A stretch of 64,000 nt of DNA, from the NCBI GenBank assembly GCA_963730585.1, contig CAVSSL010000003.1, positions 177,105 to 241,104 of the forward strand. Direction: 5' to 3'. Made by a program: the position numbers and the translations under genes. Position 1 is the stretch's first letter. The number at the start of each line of letters is the position of its first letter. The notes beneath the pieces were generated by a model, which searched no databases, had not been told where the DNA came from, and saw nothing but the letters and a program-made list of their open reading frames with translations. The stretch comes from Pedococcus_A sp963730585 (GTDB lineage: Bacteria; Actinomycetota; Actinomycetes; Actinomycetales; Dermatophilaceae). Positions 26,951-35,948 of the stretch are shown here, one piece after another.

Positions 26951-28838
26951 ACAGCGACACAGCAGCACGACGGCAGGCAGTGGGAAGCGGGCCGGGCAGG
27001 AGCACACGCCGGCGCTTCCCCACGAGCTGAGGGTCTGGGCCCCCGACGCCCAGCGGGTGGCCGTGCACGTCGGGGCCCCCGGTGAGGACCCGGCAGTGCA
27101 GTCGATGACCTCGGCCCCCGGGGGCTGGTGGTACTGGCGGTCCGCACCGTCCCGCGGACCGCTCGACTACGCCTTCAGCGTCGACGGCGGCGAGCCGCGC
27201 CCCGACCCGCGCACCGCGTGGCAGCCGCACGGCGTGCACGGTCCGAGCCGCACGTTCGACGTCGAGGCCCACGAGTGGAGCGACAGCATCTGGGCGGGGC
27301 CGCAGCAGGGGCTCGGCACGCTCGGCGGCGTGGTCTACGAGCTGCACGTCGGCACCTTCACACCCGAGGGCACGCTCGACTCCGCGGTCGGCCGGCTCGA
27401 CCACCTCGTCGACCTCGGCGTCGACGTCGTCGAGCTCATGCCGGTCGCGGCGTTCGACGGGCGGTGGAACTGGGGCTACGACGGTGTCGCCCCGTATGCC
27501 GTGCACGACAGCTACGGGGGACCGGCGGCGTTGCAGCGCTTCGTCGACGCCTGTCACCAGCGCGGCCTCGGGGTGTGCCTCGACGTCGTCTACAACCACC
27601 TCGGCCCGGCCGGGAACTACCTGGGCAGCTTCGGTCCGTACTTCACGGAGGCGCACCACACCCCGTGGGGTGCCGCGCTCAACCTCGACCAGGAAAGCAG
27701 CCACGAGGTACGTCGCTGGATCATCGACAACGCCTTGCGCTGGTTCCAGGACTTCCACGTCGACGCCCTCCGGCTCGACGCCGTGCACGAGCTGCGCGAC
27801 GACTCCGAGCGGCACCTGCTGGCCCAGCTGTCCGACGAGGTCGCAGACCTGGAGCAACGGCTGGGGCGGCCGCTGACGCTCATCGCCGAGAGCGACCTCA
27901 ACGACGCGTCGATGGTCACGCCCACGTCCGAGGGCGGGCGGGGCATGGACGCGCAGTGGGACGACGACGTCCACCACGCCCTTCATGTCTCCCTCACGGG
28001 CGAGCGGCAGGGCTACTACGAGGACTTCGGTGGCTACAGCCCGCCGCTGCCCGACGGCGGTCCGCTGACGGTGCTCGCGAAGACGCTGACCCAGGTGTTC
28101 CTGCACGACGGCGGGTACTCCAGCTTCCGGGAGAGCGAGTGGGGCCGGCCGGTCGACCGCTCGGCCGTCGACGGTCGCCGGTTCCTCGCCTACCTGCAGA
28201 CCCACGACCAGGTCGGCAACCGCGCCGTCGGCGACCGGATCAGCGCCGTGGTCTCGCCCGGGCAGCAGGCGATCGGTGCGGCCCTCTACCTGACCTCCGT
28301 CTACACGCCGATGGTCTTCATGGGCGAGGAGTGGGCGGCGAGCACGCCGTTCCAGTTCTTCACCGACTTCGCCGACCCCGCCCTGCGGGTGGCCGTCTCC
28401 GAGGGGCGCCGGAACGAGTTCGCCTCGCACGGCTGGGCGTTCGACGACGTGCCGGACCCGCAGGACGAGGCGACCTACCGGCGCAGCCAGCTCGACTGGG
28501 CCGAGCCGCGCAAGGGTGCCCATGCCCGGATGCTGACGTGGTACCGCGACCTGGTCGCCCTGCGCCGCGGCGAGGCCGACCTCAGCGACGGACGCCTCGA
28601 CGCGGTGGAGGTCTCCTGCCACGACGACCACCAGTGGCTGGTCCTGCGGCGCGGCAGCCTGTGCACGGTGGCCAACTTCGCCGACGAGACGCGGGTCGTC
28701 CCCGTGCCGGCGGAGGTCGCCACGGTGCTGCTGGCGTGGGACCCGGCCGCGACCGCCGTCGCCGACGACGGGCTGCGGCTGCCCGGCCACGGCGTCGCCG
28801 TGGTGCGGCTCCGTCAGGGAGCGGCGTCGACGCGCTAG
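26940..28838 (+). CDS. treZ: Maltooligosyl trehalose trehalohydrolase
   Basis: This 632-residue GH13 enzyme releases trehalose from maltooligosyl trehalose. It has an N-terminal immunoglobulin-like domain (LRVWAPDAQRVAVHV), then GGVVYELHVGTFTPEGT, VVYNHLGPAGNYL, DALRLDAVHEL (nucleophile), LIAESDLND (acid/base) and QTHDQVGNRA. ATG 26940 overlaps treY by 11 bases; a TTG three codons upstream is possible. The N-terminal 25 residues are extra relative to the usual start. It overlaps the convergent GNAT gene by 4 bases. Confidence 0.95.
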   Translation: MSTEQRHSSTTAGSGKRAGQEHTPALPHELRVWAPDAQRVAVHVGAPGEDPAVQSMTSAPGGWWYWRSAPSRGPLDYAFSVDGGEPRPDPRTAWQPHGVHGPSRTFDVEAHEWSDSIWAGPQQGLGTLGGVVYELHVGTFTPEGTLDSAVGRLDHLVDLGVDVVELMPVAAFDGRWNWGYDGVAPYAVHDSYGGPAALQRFVDACHQRGLGVCLDVVYNHLGPAGNYLGSFGPYFTEAHHTPWGAALNLDQESSHEVRRWIIDNALRWFQDFHVDALRLDAVHELRDDSERHLLAQLSDEVADLEQRLGRPLTLIAESDLNDASMVTPTSEGGRGMDAQWDDDVHHALHVSLTGERQGYYEDFGGYSPPLPDGGPLTVLAKTLTQVFLHDGGYSSFRESEWGRPVDRSAVDGRRFLAYLQTHDQVGNRAVGDRISAVVSPGQQAIGAALYLTSVYTPMVFMGEEWAASTPFQFFTDFADPALRVAVSEGRRNEFASHGWAFDDVPDPQDEATYRRSQLDWAEPRKGAHARMLTWYRDLVALRRGEADLSDGRLDAVEVSCHDDHQWLVLRRGSLCTVANFADETRVVPVPAEVATVLLAWDPAATAVADDGLRLPGHGVAVVRLRQGAASTR

Positions 28839-29320
28839 GGAGCCGCGTCGAGGTCGTAGGTCAGGAGGTCGGTGCGTACCGCCAGCCGGTCGTAGGTCGA
28901 CTGTGCCGTGGTGTTGGACGCCCTGGTGACCCAGCGGACGTGGCTCCAGCCGCGCTCGCGGCAGCGCTGCTGGAGCGCGGCCAGCAGGGCGTCCACCGCG
29001 CCGGTGCCACGGGCCTGCGGCGCCACGAAGAGGTCGTCGAGGAAGCAGGCCGTCGAGCCGTGCAGGGGCCGGGCGAACGGCCGGTAGTGGGCCAGGCCCA
29101 CCGGCTCCGCACCCGGCGCCGGGCGCACCACCAGGGCCTCCAGCTCGTGGCCGGGGTCCTGGAGCCACGACCACACGACGGCGGAGACCTCCTCGGGGCG
29201 GGTGGACTCGTAGAAGTCGAGGTAGCCGCGGTGCAGCCGGGCCCAGGCCTCCCGGTCCTGAGGTCGCAGGTCGTCGACGTGCCAGCGGCCCGGGTCGCGT
29301 TCGGGCAGAAGGCCGGTCAT
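28835..29320 (-). CDS. GNAT-family acetyltransferase
   Basis: The 161-residue GNAT domain has LFVAPQARGTGAVDALL as acetyl-CoA motif and RWVTRASNTTAQSTYDRLA at motif B. Its start overlaps the tesB stop by one base (TGATG), so it is translated with tesB. Substrate unknown. Confidence 0.85.
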   Translation of the reverse strand: MTGLLPERDPGRWHVDDLRPQDREAWARLHRGYLDFYESTRPEEVSAVVWSWLQDPGHELEALVVRPAPGAEPVGLAHYRPFARPLHGSTACFLDDLFVAPQARGTGAVDALLAALQQRCRERGWSHVRWVTRASNTTAQSTYDRLAVRTDLLTYDLDAAP

Positions 29321-30273
29321 CACGACTCCTTGACGCGGAGCATGCCCTCCTGGGCCACGGAGGCGATCAGCGTGCCGTCGGGGGCGAACATCCGCCCGGT
29401 GGCCAGGCCTCGGCCGCTGGAGGCCGAGGGCGACTGCTGGGTGTAGAGGGTCCACTCGTCGGCACGGCCGGCGCGGTGGAACCACATGGCGTGGTCGAGG
29501 CTCGCGGGGCGCAGGCGACGGTCCGACCACGCCAGGCCGTGCCGGCGCAGCACGGACTCCAGCAGCGAGTAGTCGGAGGCGTAGGCGAGGACGGCCGCGT
29601 GCAGCAGCGGGTCGTCGGGCAGCGAGCCGACCGCCTTGAGCCACACCGACTGCTGGGCCGCCCGCTGGGCGCCCGGCTTGAGGTAGAGGTGGCCCTCGAC
29701 GTGCCGCAGGTCGATCGGCCGCTGGTAGGCGAAGAACTGCGCGGCGGGGTGGTCGATGCTGCCGAGGGTGTCCTCGACCGACGGCAACATCTCGGGGTCA
29801 GGTGCGGCCGGCATCTGGTCCTGGTGCTCAAGGCCCTCTGCCGGTGCCTGGAAAGAGGCGATCATCGACAGGATCGTCTTGCCGTACTGGATCGCGTGCA
29901 CGCGGCGGGTCGAGAACGAGTTGCCGTCACGCATCCGCTCGACGGCGAACCGGATCGGGTGGCTGTCGTCGCCGGGCCGGACGAAGTAGGCGTGCAGGGA
30001 GTGGATCGTGCGCCGGCCACCGTCGACGTCGGCCATGGTCCGGCCGGCCGCGACGACCGACTGGGCCAGCACCTGGCCGCCGAAGACCCGGCCGTGGGGC
30101 TGCGGCTGGCTGCGGCCGACGTAGACCTGGGCCTGTGACTCGCCGAGGTCGGTCTCGGCGTCGTCGGGCAGGCCTTCCACCGTGATCCGTGCCGTGCCCA
30201 GCTCGTCGAGGTCGAGCACGTCGAGAAGGTCGGCAAGGGGGTCGAGGCGGGGCTTCTCGTCGCTCGTGGTCAC
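29320..30273 (-). CDS. tesB: Acyl-CoA thioesterase II
   Basis: The 317-residue protein is a double hot-dog TesB that hydrolyses medium and long acyl-CoA. Family stretches visible are GRVFGGQVLAQSVVAAGRT, HSLHAYFVRPGD, RRVHAIQYGKTIL and, in the second half, SLDHAMWFH with the catalytic Asp. The GTG start is chosen because the conserved region follows at residue 8. The upstream 98 bp gap to recQ holds a CGCCCGCGGCGCCCAGCG direct repeat. Confidence 0.93.
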   Translation of the reverse strand: MTTSDEKPRLDPLADLLDVLDLDELGTARITVEGLPDDAETDLGESQAQVYVGRSQPQPHGRVFGGQVLAQSVVAAGRTMADVDGGRRTIHSLHAYFVRPGDDSHPIRFAVERMRDGNSFSTRRVHAIQYGKTILSMIASFQAPAEGLEHQDQMPAAPDPEMLPSVEDTLGSIDHPAAQFFAYQRPIDLRHVEGHLYLKPGAQRAAQQSVWLKAVGSLPDDPLLHAAVLAYASDYSLLESVLRRHGLAWSDRRLRPASLDHAMWFHRAGRADEWTLYTQQSPSASSGRGLATGRMFAPDGTLIASVAQEGMLRVKES

Positions 30274-30371
30274 GCGGCGACGATAGCCGGTGCCCCGACC
30301 GGCACGCCCGCGGCGCCCAGCGTGTGACGCGCGCCCGCGGCGCCCAGCGTTCGACGACCCTCCTGCGGCGC

Positions 30372-32498
30372 CTAGCCCTCGACGGCCAGCACGAACGGCA
30401 GCACGCTCTGGGCGCCGGCCTGGCGCAGCGACTGGGCCGCCACGGTCAGCGTCCAGCGGGAGGAGGCCACGTCGTCGACGAGCAGCACCGGTCCGCCCAC
30501 CTCGGCCACCGCAGCCGCCAGCGCCGGGCCGACGGCGAGGCGGCCCCAGACGCCGGCGAGACGGAAGGCGCTGTTGCCACCGGGCTCGCCCACCGGCCCC
30601 TCCGCCACGAGGTCGAGGGAGCCGAGGAAGGGCAGCCGGCCGATCTCGGCGATGCCCTGGGCCGCCGACAGCACGAGCTGGGGCCGGCTCCGCGAGGGGA
30701 CCGCGACGACGGCGGCCGGCCGCTGCGCCCAGCCCCAGTCGCGCAGCACCGGCACGCACGCCCGCAGCAGCTCGGCGTCGACCGGGGCGTCCTCCCGCAG
30801 CAGACCGCGCAACCGCTGGCCCCAGCCGAGGTCGGTGAGTCGGGCGAGCGCACGCCCCTGGTCCATGGCCTCCGTCGCGGGGATCCTCCCCTTGAGCGGC
30901 ACGCCGAGGCGGTCCATGCCGCTCGGCCACTGTGACCGCGGCTCGAGCTCGACCCCGGCGCGCTCCAGCCGTCCGCGCGCCGAGACGACCGCGGTCTCGG
31001 GGATGTCGGTGGGGAACCACGGACCGGCACAGGCGTCGCAGCGGCCGCACGGCTCGGCGGTGGCGTCGTCGAGCGACTCCTGCAGGAAGGCCATCCGGCA
31101 CTGCGCGGTGCGCTCGTAGTCGAGCATGAGGCCCTGCTCGCGCCGGCGTGCCTCGCTGACCCGCGCGTAGCGCTCCGCGTCGTAGGCCCAGGGCTGCCCG
31201 GTCGACGTCCAGCCGCCCGAGACGCGCTGCACGGCGCCGTCGACGTCGAGCACCTTCAGCAGCAGCTCGAGCCGGGTGCGGCGCACGTCGACGATGGTCT
31301 CGAGCGCCACGGTCGACAGCGGCCGTGACGACTCCGCCAGCGCCGTCAGCACCGCGTCGGCCTGGTCCTGCCGCGGCATGGAGGCCGACGCGAAGTACGA
31401 CCAGATGTCGCGGTCCTCGGGCCCGGGCAGCAGCAGCACGTCGGCGCGCTCGGTGGCCCGGCCCGCGCGACCCACCTGCTGGTAGTAGGCGACAGGGGAG
31501 GAGGGTGCGCCGAGGTGCAGCACGAACCCGAGGTCGGGCTTGTCGAAGCCCATGCCGAGCGCGCTGGTGGCGACCAGGGCCTTGACCTCGTTGTCGCGCA
31601 GGGCCGCCTCGAGGCGCTCGCGGTCGGCCGGGTCGGTGCGGCCGGTGTAGGCCTGCACGGCGTGCCCCGCCTCCCGCAGCGCGGCCGCGACGTCCTCGGC
31701 GGCGGAGACGGTCAGGCAGTAGACGATGCCGCTGCCCGGCAGGTCGTCGAGGTGGGCGAGCAGCCAGGCCAGCCGCTGCTCGGGCGAGGTCTGCCGCAGC
31801 ACCCCGAGCCGGAGCGACTCGCGCGCCAGCCCACCGCGGAGCGTGAGCACCTCGTGGCCGCCGGCGCCGAGCTGCTCCACGACGTCGGTGACGACCCGTG
31901 CGTTCGCGGTGGCGGTCGTGGCCAGCACCGGGGTGTCCTCCGGCAGCGTGGTCAGCAGGTCGCGGATGCGTCGGTAGTCGGGGCGGAAGTCGTGGCCCCA
32001 GTCGCTGACGCAGTGGGCCTCGTCGACCACCAGCAGGCCGCACCGGCGCGCGAGGTCGGGCAGCTGCTCGTCGCGGAAGCGCGGGTTGTTGAGCCGCTCG
32101 GGGCTGACCAGCAGCACGTCGACCTCGTCGGCGGCCAGCGCCGCGCTGACCTGCCCCCATTCCTCGGCGTTGGCCGAGTTCATCGAGACCGCTCGGATGC
32201 CGGCGCGCTCGGCCGCCCCGATCTGGTCGCGCATGAGCGCCAGCAGGGGCGAGACGATCACGGTGGGTCCGGCGCCCTGGGCCCTGCGCAGGGCGGTGGA
32301 CACGAAGTACACCGCCGACTTGCCCCAGCCGGTGCGCTGCACGACCAGCACCCGCTGGCGCGACCCCACGAGCGCCTCGACGGCCTCGAGCTGGCCGTCG
32401 CGGAAGGTGGCGTCGTCGCGGCCGACGAGGCGGCGCAGGACGGTCGTCGCCTCCGCAGCGAGCGCGCCGGTGGCAGTGCTGGTGGGGGTGGCAGACAT
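30372..32498 (-). CDS. RecQ-family helicase fused to a PRTase-like domain
   Basis: The 708-residue protein has a RecQ helicase core (1-350): QRTGWGKSAVYF (Walker A), DEAHCVSDWGHDFRPDYRRI (motif II and the aromatic loop), TATAN and QQVGRAGR (motif VI). A zinc-like CRMAF...CGRCDAC region follows at about 450-475. Residues 530-708 are unlike RecQ RQC/HRDC and instead resemble a ComF-type phosphoribosyltransferase: AVVAVPSRSRPQL, then VLLVDDVASSRWTLTVAAQS where PRTases have DDVxTTGxT. Key glycine and threonine of the PRPP loop are replaced, so catalysis is doubtful. Start ATG 32498 is inferred. Confidence 0.88.
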   Translation of the reverse strand: MSATPTSTATGALAAEATTVLRRLVGRDDATFRDGQLEAVEALVGSRQRVLVVQRTGWGKSAVYFVSTALRRAQGAGPTVIVSPLLALMRDQIGAAERAGIRAVSMNSANAEEWGQVSAALAADEVDVLLVSPERLNNPRFRDEQLPDLARRCGLLVVDEAHCVSDWGHDFRPDYRRIRDLLTTLPEDTPVLATTATANARVVTDVVEQLGAGGHEVLTLRGGLARESLRLGVLRQTSPEQRLAWLLAHLDDLPGSGIVYCLTVSAAEDVAAALREAGHAVQAYTGRTDPADRERLEAALRDNEVKALVATSALGMGFDKPDLGFVLHLGAPSSPVAYYQQVGRAGRATERADVLLLPGPEDRDIWSYFASASMPRQDQADAVLTALAESSRPLSTVALETIVDVRRTRLELLLKVLDVDGAVQRVSGGWTSTGQPWAYDAERYARVSEARRREQGLMLDYERTAQCRMAFLQESLDDATAEPCGRCDACAGPWFPTDIPETAVVSARGRLERAGVELEPRSQWPSGMDRLGVPLKGRIPATEAMDQGRALARLTDLGWGQRLRGLLREDAPVDAELLRACVPVLRDWGWAQRPAAVVAVPSRSRPQLVLSAAQGIAEIGRLPFLGSLDLVAEGPVGEPGGNSAFRLAGVWGRLAVGPALAAAVAEVGGPVLLVDDVASSRWTLTVAAQSLRQAGAQSVLPFVLAVEG

Positions 32499-32643
32499 GG
32501 GCACCACCGTATGCCGCGTGGGCGACACCCGCGGGCCGCGCCCCTGCCGCTGTGGACGGCCCGAGCGCCCCGTGGGCGCTGTGGACGCCCGAGGTCCGGG
32601 CTGCCACCCGGCCGTTGGTGGGGGCGGTGGGAGGATGTCGCGC

Positions 32644-33102
32644 ATGGCGAACGAGCGATCACAGCGGTACAGCGCCGACGTCCCCCTGCGCTGGAGCGAC
32701 ATGGACGCCTACGGCCACGTCAACAACGTGCAGTTCCTGCGCCTGCTCGAGGACGCGCGCGTGATCGGCTTCCAGGAGTGGTTCGGCCAGGAGCGCTCGG
32801 TGCTCGACCAGGGGGTGCTCGTCGCCCGCCACGAGATCGAGTACCTCGCGCCCCTGGAGTTCCGGCACGCACCGATCGCGGTCGACATGTGGGCCACCCG
32901 CATCGGCGGGGCCTCCTTCGACCTGGCCTACGAGGTCCGTGACCCCGCGGGGGTGGGTGACACCCTCTACGCCCGGGCCGAGACCACCCTCGTGCTCTAC
33001 AGCTTCGCGGACAGCACGCCGCGACGCCTGTCGGCCACCGAGATGGCCACGCTGAGGAGCCACGAGGGCGACCCGGTGCCCTTCCGGTGGCGTCGCCGAT
33101 GA
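32644..33102 (+). CDS. 4HBT hot-dog acyl-CoA thioesterase
   Basis: The 152-residue single hot-dog protein carries RWSDMDAYGHVNN, the active-site signature of 4-hydroxybenzoyl-CoA thioesterase-like/FcbC enzymes. GGAGG precedes ATG 32644 by nine bases. Its stop overlaps the next start (ATGA). Confidence 0.9.
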   Translation: MANERSQRYSADVPLRWSDMDAYGHVNNVQFLRLLEDARVIGFQEWFGQERSVLDQGVLVARHEIEYLAPLEFRHAPIAVDMWATRIGGASFDLAYEVRDPAGVGDTLYARAETTLVLYSFADSTPRRLSATEMATLRSHEGDPVPFRWRRR

Positions 33103-33737
33103 CGCGGCTGCGGTTCGCCGACGCCGAGTCGCTCGCCGACCTCGGCACCCTGGTCGCCCGGGCCAAGTCCGTCGACCCCGAGGGCGCGATCCGGCTGCAG
33201 GCGCACGGGCGCACCCTGGCGGCCTACGTCGGCGTGCTGCCGGGTTCCGGCCTGCTCGCCGAGGGGGCGGTCGTCGGCCTGCGGACCATGCCGCTCGCCG
33301 AGGAGTCCGACGTCGACGCGACGGTCTCCCTGGCCGCCGTCTCCGACCGGCTGGCCCGACACGAGGCCGCGCCCGGCCCGGCGGTGCTCGACGTCCCGCC
33401 GGTCGCCGTCAGGGCGGCGTGGGCCGCCGTCGCCCCGCCCCGCAGCGGCTGGGAGCGCGTCGGCAGCCTGGCGGCCGACGTCGTCAACGAGGCCGCCCGT
33501 GAGGGCATCGAGGAGGTGGCGCAGGGCACGCCGGGGCAGGCGGGTGGCCACGCGGTCGCCGCCCTCCGGCAACGCGTCTGGCAGCGCAGCACCACCACCG
33601 TGCCGCCGTTCCCGGCCGGCGGGGCGTTCGCGGCATACGTGCTGGGCTTCACCCCGCCCGGCAGCGAGGTGACGGTCTTCGCCCACGGTCGGTGGACGCG
33701 GCTCTCGACGGCGGCGGGGCACGTGCTCGTGCGCTGA
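33099..33737 (+). CDS. Conserved hypothetical protein coupled to the thioesterase
   Basis: I do not recognise this 212-residue soluble protein. It has no membrane segment or signal peptide. It contains VRLQAHGRTLAAYVGVL-type beta strands at the N-terminus and ends WTRLSTAAGHVLVR. ATG 33099 overlaps the thioesterase stop, so the two are translated together. Confidence 0.75.
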   Translation: MTRLRFADAESLADLGTLVARAKSVDPEGAIRLQAHGRTLAAYVGVLPGSGLLAEGAVVGLRTMPLAEESDVDATVSLAAVSDRLARHEAAPGPAVLDVPPVAVRAAWAAVAPPRSGWERVGSLAADVVNEAAREGIEEVAQGTPGQAGGHAVAALRQRVWQRSTTTVPPFPAGGAFAAYVLGFTPPGSEVTVFAHGRWTRLSTAAGHVLVR

Positions 33738-33844
33738 GCGGCGCCGTTGTCGGCCTTGGCCGAACCGGCCTCCCGGCGGGCGCTGCCGCGTCATACTTCT
33801 TCCCTCGGGACCACGGCCCCGGGCCTGGGGAGGGGAGGTGGGCG

Positions 33845-34546
33845 GTGTACGACCACCTCCTGTTCGTCCAGACCCTGTCGGCCTTCACCCACACGCTGCT
33901 GACGCACTACGACACCCAGACCATGCTCGAGGAGCTCACCGACCGCGTGAGCGCCGTGTTCGGCCTCACCGGCAGCGGGGTGGTGCTCGCGGTCGACGGC
34001 CACCTCACCCTGGCAAGCGCCGTGCCCACCGCGGTGGCCGACCTCGAGCGCCTCGGGGAGGACCAGGAGTCCGGCCCGAGCTGGGACGCCTTCCGCACGG
34101 GGAGCCCGGTGACGGTGCCAGACCTCGGCACGGACGAGCGCGGCTGGGGTCGCCTCCAGGAGGAGGCGGAGCGGCTCGGCCTGCGCGCCGTCGCGGCCGT
34201 GCCCATGCGGCTGGGGGAGTGGAACATCGGGGCCCTGAGCCTGTATGCCGCCCAGCCCCGGGAGTGGCCGGAGGAGGACGTGGCCGCGGCCACCGCCCTG
34301 GCCGACATGGCGACCGGCTACCTCGTCAACGCGTCCAAGCTGCGCCAGCAGGAACAGCTCGCCGAGCAGCTGCAGACCGCCCTCGACACCCGCGTGGTGA
34401 TCGAGCAGGCCAAGGGCATGGTCGCCGCCGCGGAGGGCATCACGGTCGACGAGGCGTTCACCCGTCTGCGGCGCTACGCGCGCGACCGAAACCTGGTGCT
34501 GCGCGCGGTCGCCCAGCAGGTCGTCTCGGAGGGCCTGCGCCCCTGA
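33845..34546 (+). CDS. GAF-ANTAR RNA-binding antiterminator
   Basis: The 233-residue protein has a GAF sensor domain (about 20-160) followed by a C-terminal ANTAR domain (about 170-230: DTRVVIEQAKGMVAAAEGIT then AFTRLRRYARDRN). ANTAR domains bind paired hexaloop hairpins in nascent RNA and prevent termination. No such hairpin target was obvious nearby. GTG 33845 has GGGGAGG 7 bases upstream; the longer upstream frame overlaps the preceding gene. Confidence 0.9.
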   Translation: MYDHLLFVQTLSAFTHTLLTHYDTQTMLEELTDRVSAVFGLTGSGVVLAVDGHLTLASAVPTAVADLERLGEDQESGPSWDAFRTGSPVTVPDLGTDERGWGRLQEEAERLGLRAVAAVPMRLGEWNIGALSLYAAQPREWPEEDVAAATALADMATGYLVNASKLRQQEQLAEQLQTALDTRVVIEQAKGMVAAAEGITVDEAFTRLRRYARDRNLVLRAVAQQVVSEGLRP

Positions 34547-34550
34547 CGGC

Positions 34551-34871
34551 TCAGCTCCAGGGCGGACTCGGCCACGACGCCGAGGGCGACCGCCCGGCCG
34601 AGCGCGTCCCGGAGCCCGCACGACCCGAACCGTTCGGGGCGCCGCGCCACGTGGCCCGACGGGAACGGAGCTGCGCCACGACGGACCGCTGCCGCGACAG
34701 CAGCGGGGCCACCTCCGGGTTGACCACCATCGCGTCACCGTCCGCGACGAGGAACGGCGTCGTGCGCAGTCGGTCCTCGAGGTGCGTGAGGGTGGCGAGG
34801 AGCTCGCGGACGGATGCGCTCGCGAGGTCGGTCAGGTCGGCCGTGAGAGGGGTCGTGGTGGTGTTGATCAT
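34551..34871 (-). CDS. Hypothetical protein
   Basis: The 106-residue product begins MINTTTTPLTADLTDLASAS and is helical for 70 residues (RELLATLTHLEDRLRTTPFL). It ends in a low-complexity Arg/Ser/Gly tail that could be a readthrough artefact. GGAG precedes the ATG by six bases. It is convergent with the GAF-ANTAR gene. No family recognised. Confidence 0.5.
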   Translation of the reverse strand: MINTTTTPLTADLTDLASASVRELLATLTHLEDRLRTTPFLVADGDAMVVNPEVAPLLSRQRSVVAQLRSRRATWRGAPNGSGRAGSGTRSAGRSPSASWPSPPWS

Positions 34872-35082
34872 GCGCTGCTCCACGCGTCGAGGTACCGGCG
34901 GAAGACAGCGCCACCGTGCAGTCCAGAGCAGCGCCACGAGGAAGGGTGCGGCCGGGGTCAGGGGCCGTCGATGACATGGAGGTTACGGCGATGTCACGGA
35001 GGCGCGCAGGGATTTTCGCAGATTCCCCTGAAGTCAGGTCTTTGGTCCCGCTGGCCTGTGGCTGCCCGGCGTGGCCCTGATT

Positions 35083-35877
35083 TCACCCGGCCAGCGTGCC
35101 GCCGCGCTCGGTGAGCACCTCGGCCAGGACGTCGATGCGGTCGGAGACGATGCCGTCGACCCCGAGGTCGAGCAGGCGGTGCATCTCGTCGCGGTCGTCG
35201 ATGGTCCACACGTGCAGGTGCTTGCCGTGCCGGTGCACGCGATCGACGAGGCCGCGGGTCACGAGGGTGACGCGCCGGCCGGCGACCGTGTGCTGCGGCG
35301 GGATCTGCAGCACGGGCGACGGCGTGCGCAACCAGCGCGAGAGCAGGGCGGGGGCGAACCGGAGGGCTGCCACGCCCACCTGGCCGGCGGCGGTCGCCAG
35401 GGTCGGGCCGAGCGCCCGCCGCACCGCCCGCAGCCGCCGCTCGGAGAACGAGCCGACGCACACCCGGTCGACCGCGTTGTGCTCCCGGATCGTGCGCACG
35501 AGCGGCTCGACGGCTCCCGGGGCCTTGACGTCGATGTTGATGCGCGCGTCCGGGAACTCCTCGAGCAGGTGTGTGAGGAGGGGGATCTCCTCGGTGCCGT
35601 TGATGCGGGCGGCGCGCACCGCGGCATACGGCAGCTCGGCGACCGCGCCGTTGGCGTCGGTGACCCGGTCGAGGTGGGTGTCGTGGAAGGCCAGCAGGTG
35701 GCCGTCGGCCGTGGCGTGGACGTCGGTCTCGAGGTAGCGGTAGCCGAGCCGCACCGCGGTGCGGAACGCGGCCAGGGTGTTCTCGAGGTCGAGGTTGTCG
35801 GCGTGCAGGGCGCCGCCCCGGTGGGCGAGACCGATGGGGGTGCTCGCGTCCAGATACGGGAAGTCGGCGGCTCTCAC
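35083..35877 (-). CDS. Glycerophosphodiester phosphodiesterase
   Basis: The 264-residue TIM-barrel enzyme releases glycerol-3-phosphate from deacylated phospholipids. Signatures: LAHRGG and ENTLAAF at the N-terminus (catalytic His), ETDVHATADGHLLAFHD (metal ligands and second His), INIDVK, and WTIDD. No signal peptide, so probably cytoplasmic. The gap 34872-35082 shows no gene. Confidence 0.93.
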   Translation of the reverse strand: MRAADFPYLDASTPIGLAHRGGALHADNLDLENTLAAFRTAVRLGYRYLETDVHATADGHLLAFHDTHLDRVTDANGAVAELPYAAVRAARINGTEEIPLLTHLLEEFPDARINIDVKAPGAVEPLVRTIREHNAVDRVCVGSFSERRLRAVRRALGPTLATAAGQVGVAALRFAPALLSRWLRTPSPVLQIPPQHTVAGRRVTLVTRGLVDRVHRHGKHLHVWTIDDRDEMHRLLDLGVDGIVSDRIDVLAEVLTERGGTLAG

Positions 35878-35948
35878 GGCTCCAGTCTGCCGCGGAGAGC
35901 CGCCGACTTCTCGTCAGCGGTGCCGGTGCGCCGGGTGGCGCGGGCGGG

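Noticed and set aside
24812..27007. A 731-codon minus-strand frame opposite treY.
   Set aside because: Shadow of a GH13 gene with all catalytic motifs on the other strand.
22311..28838. The glgX-treY-treZ operon as a novel system.
   Set aside because: It is the well-known TreXYZ trehalose route with the standard order and overlaps.
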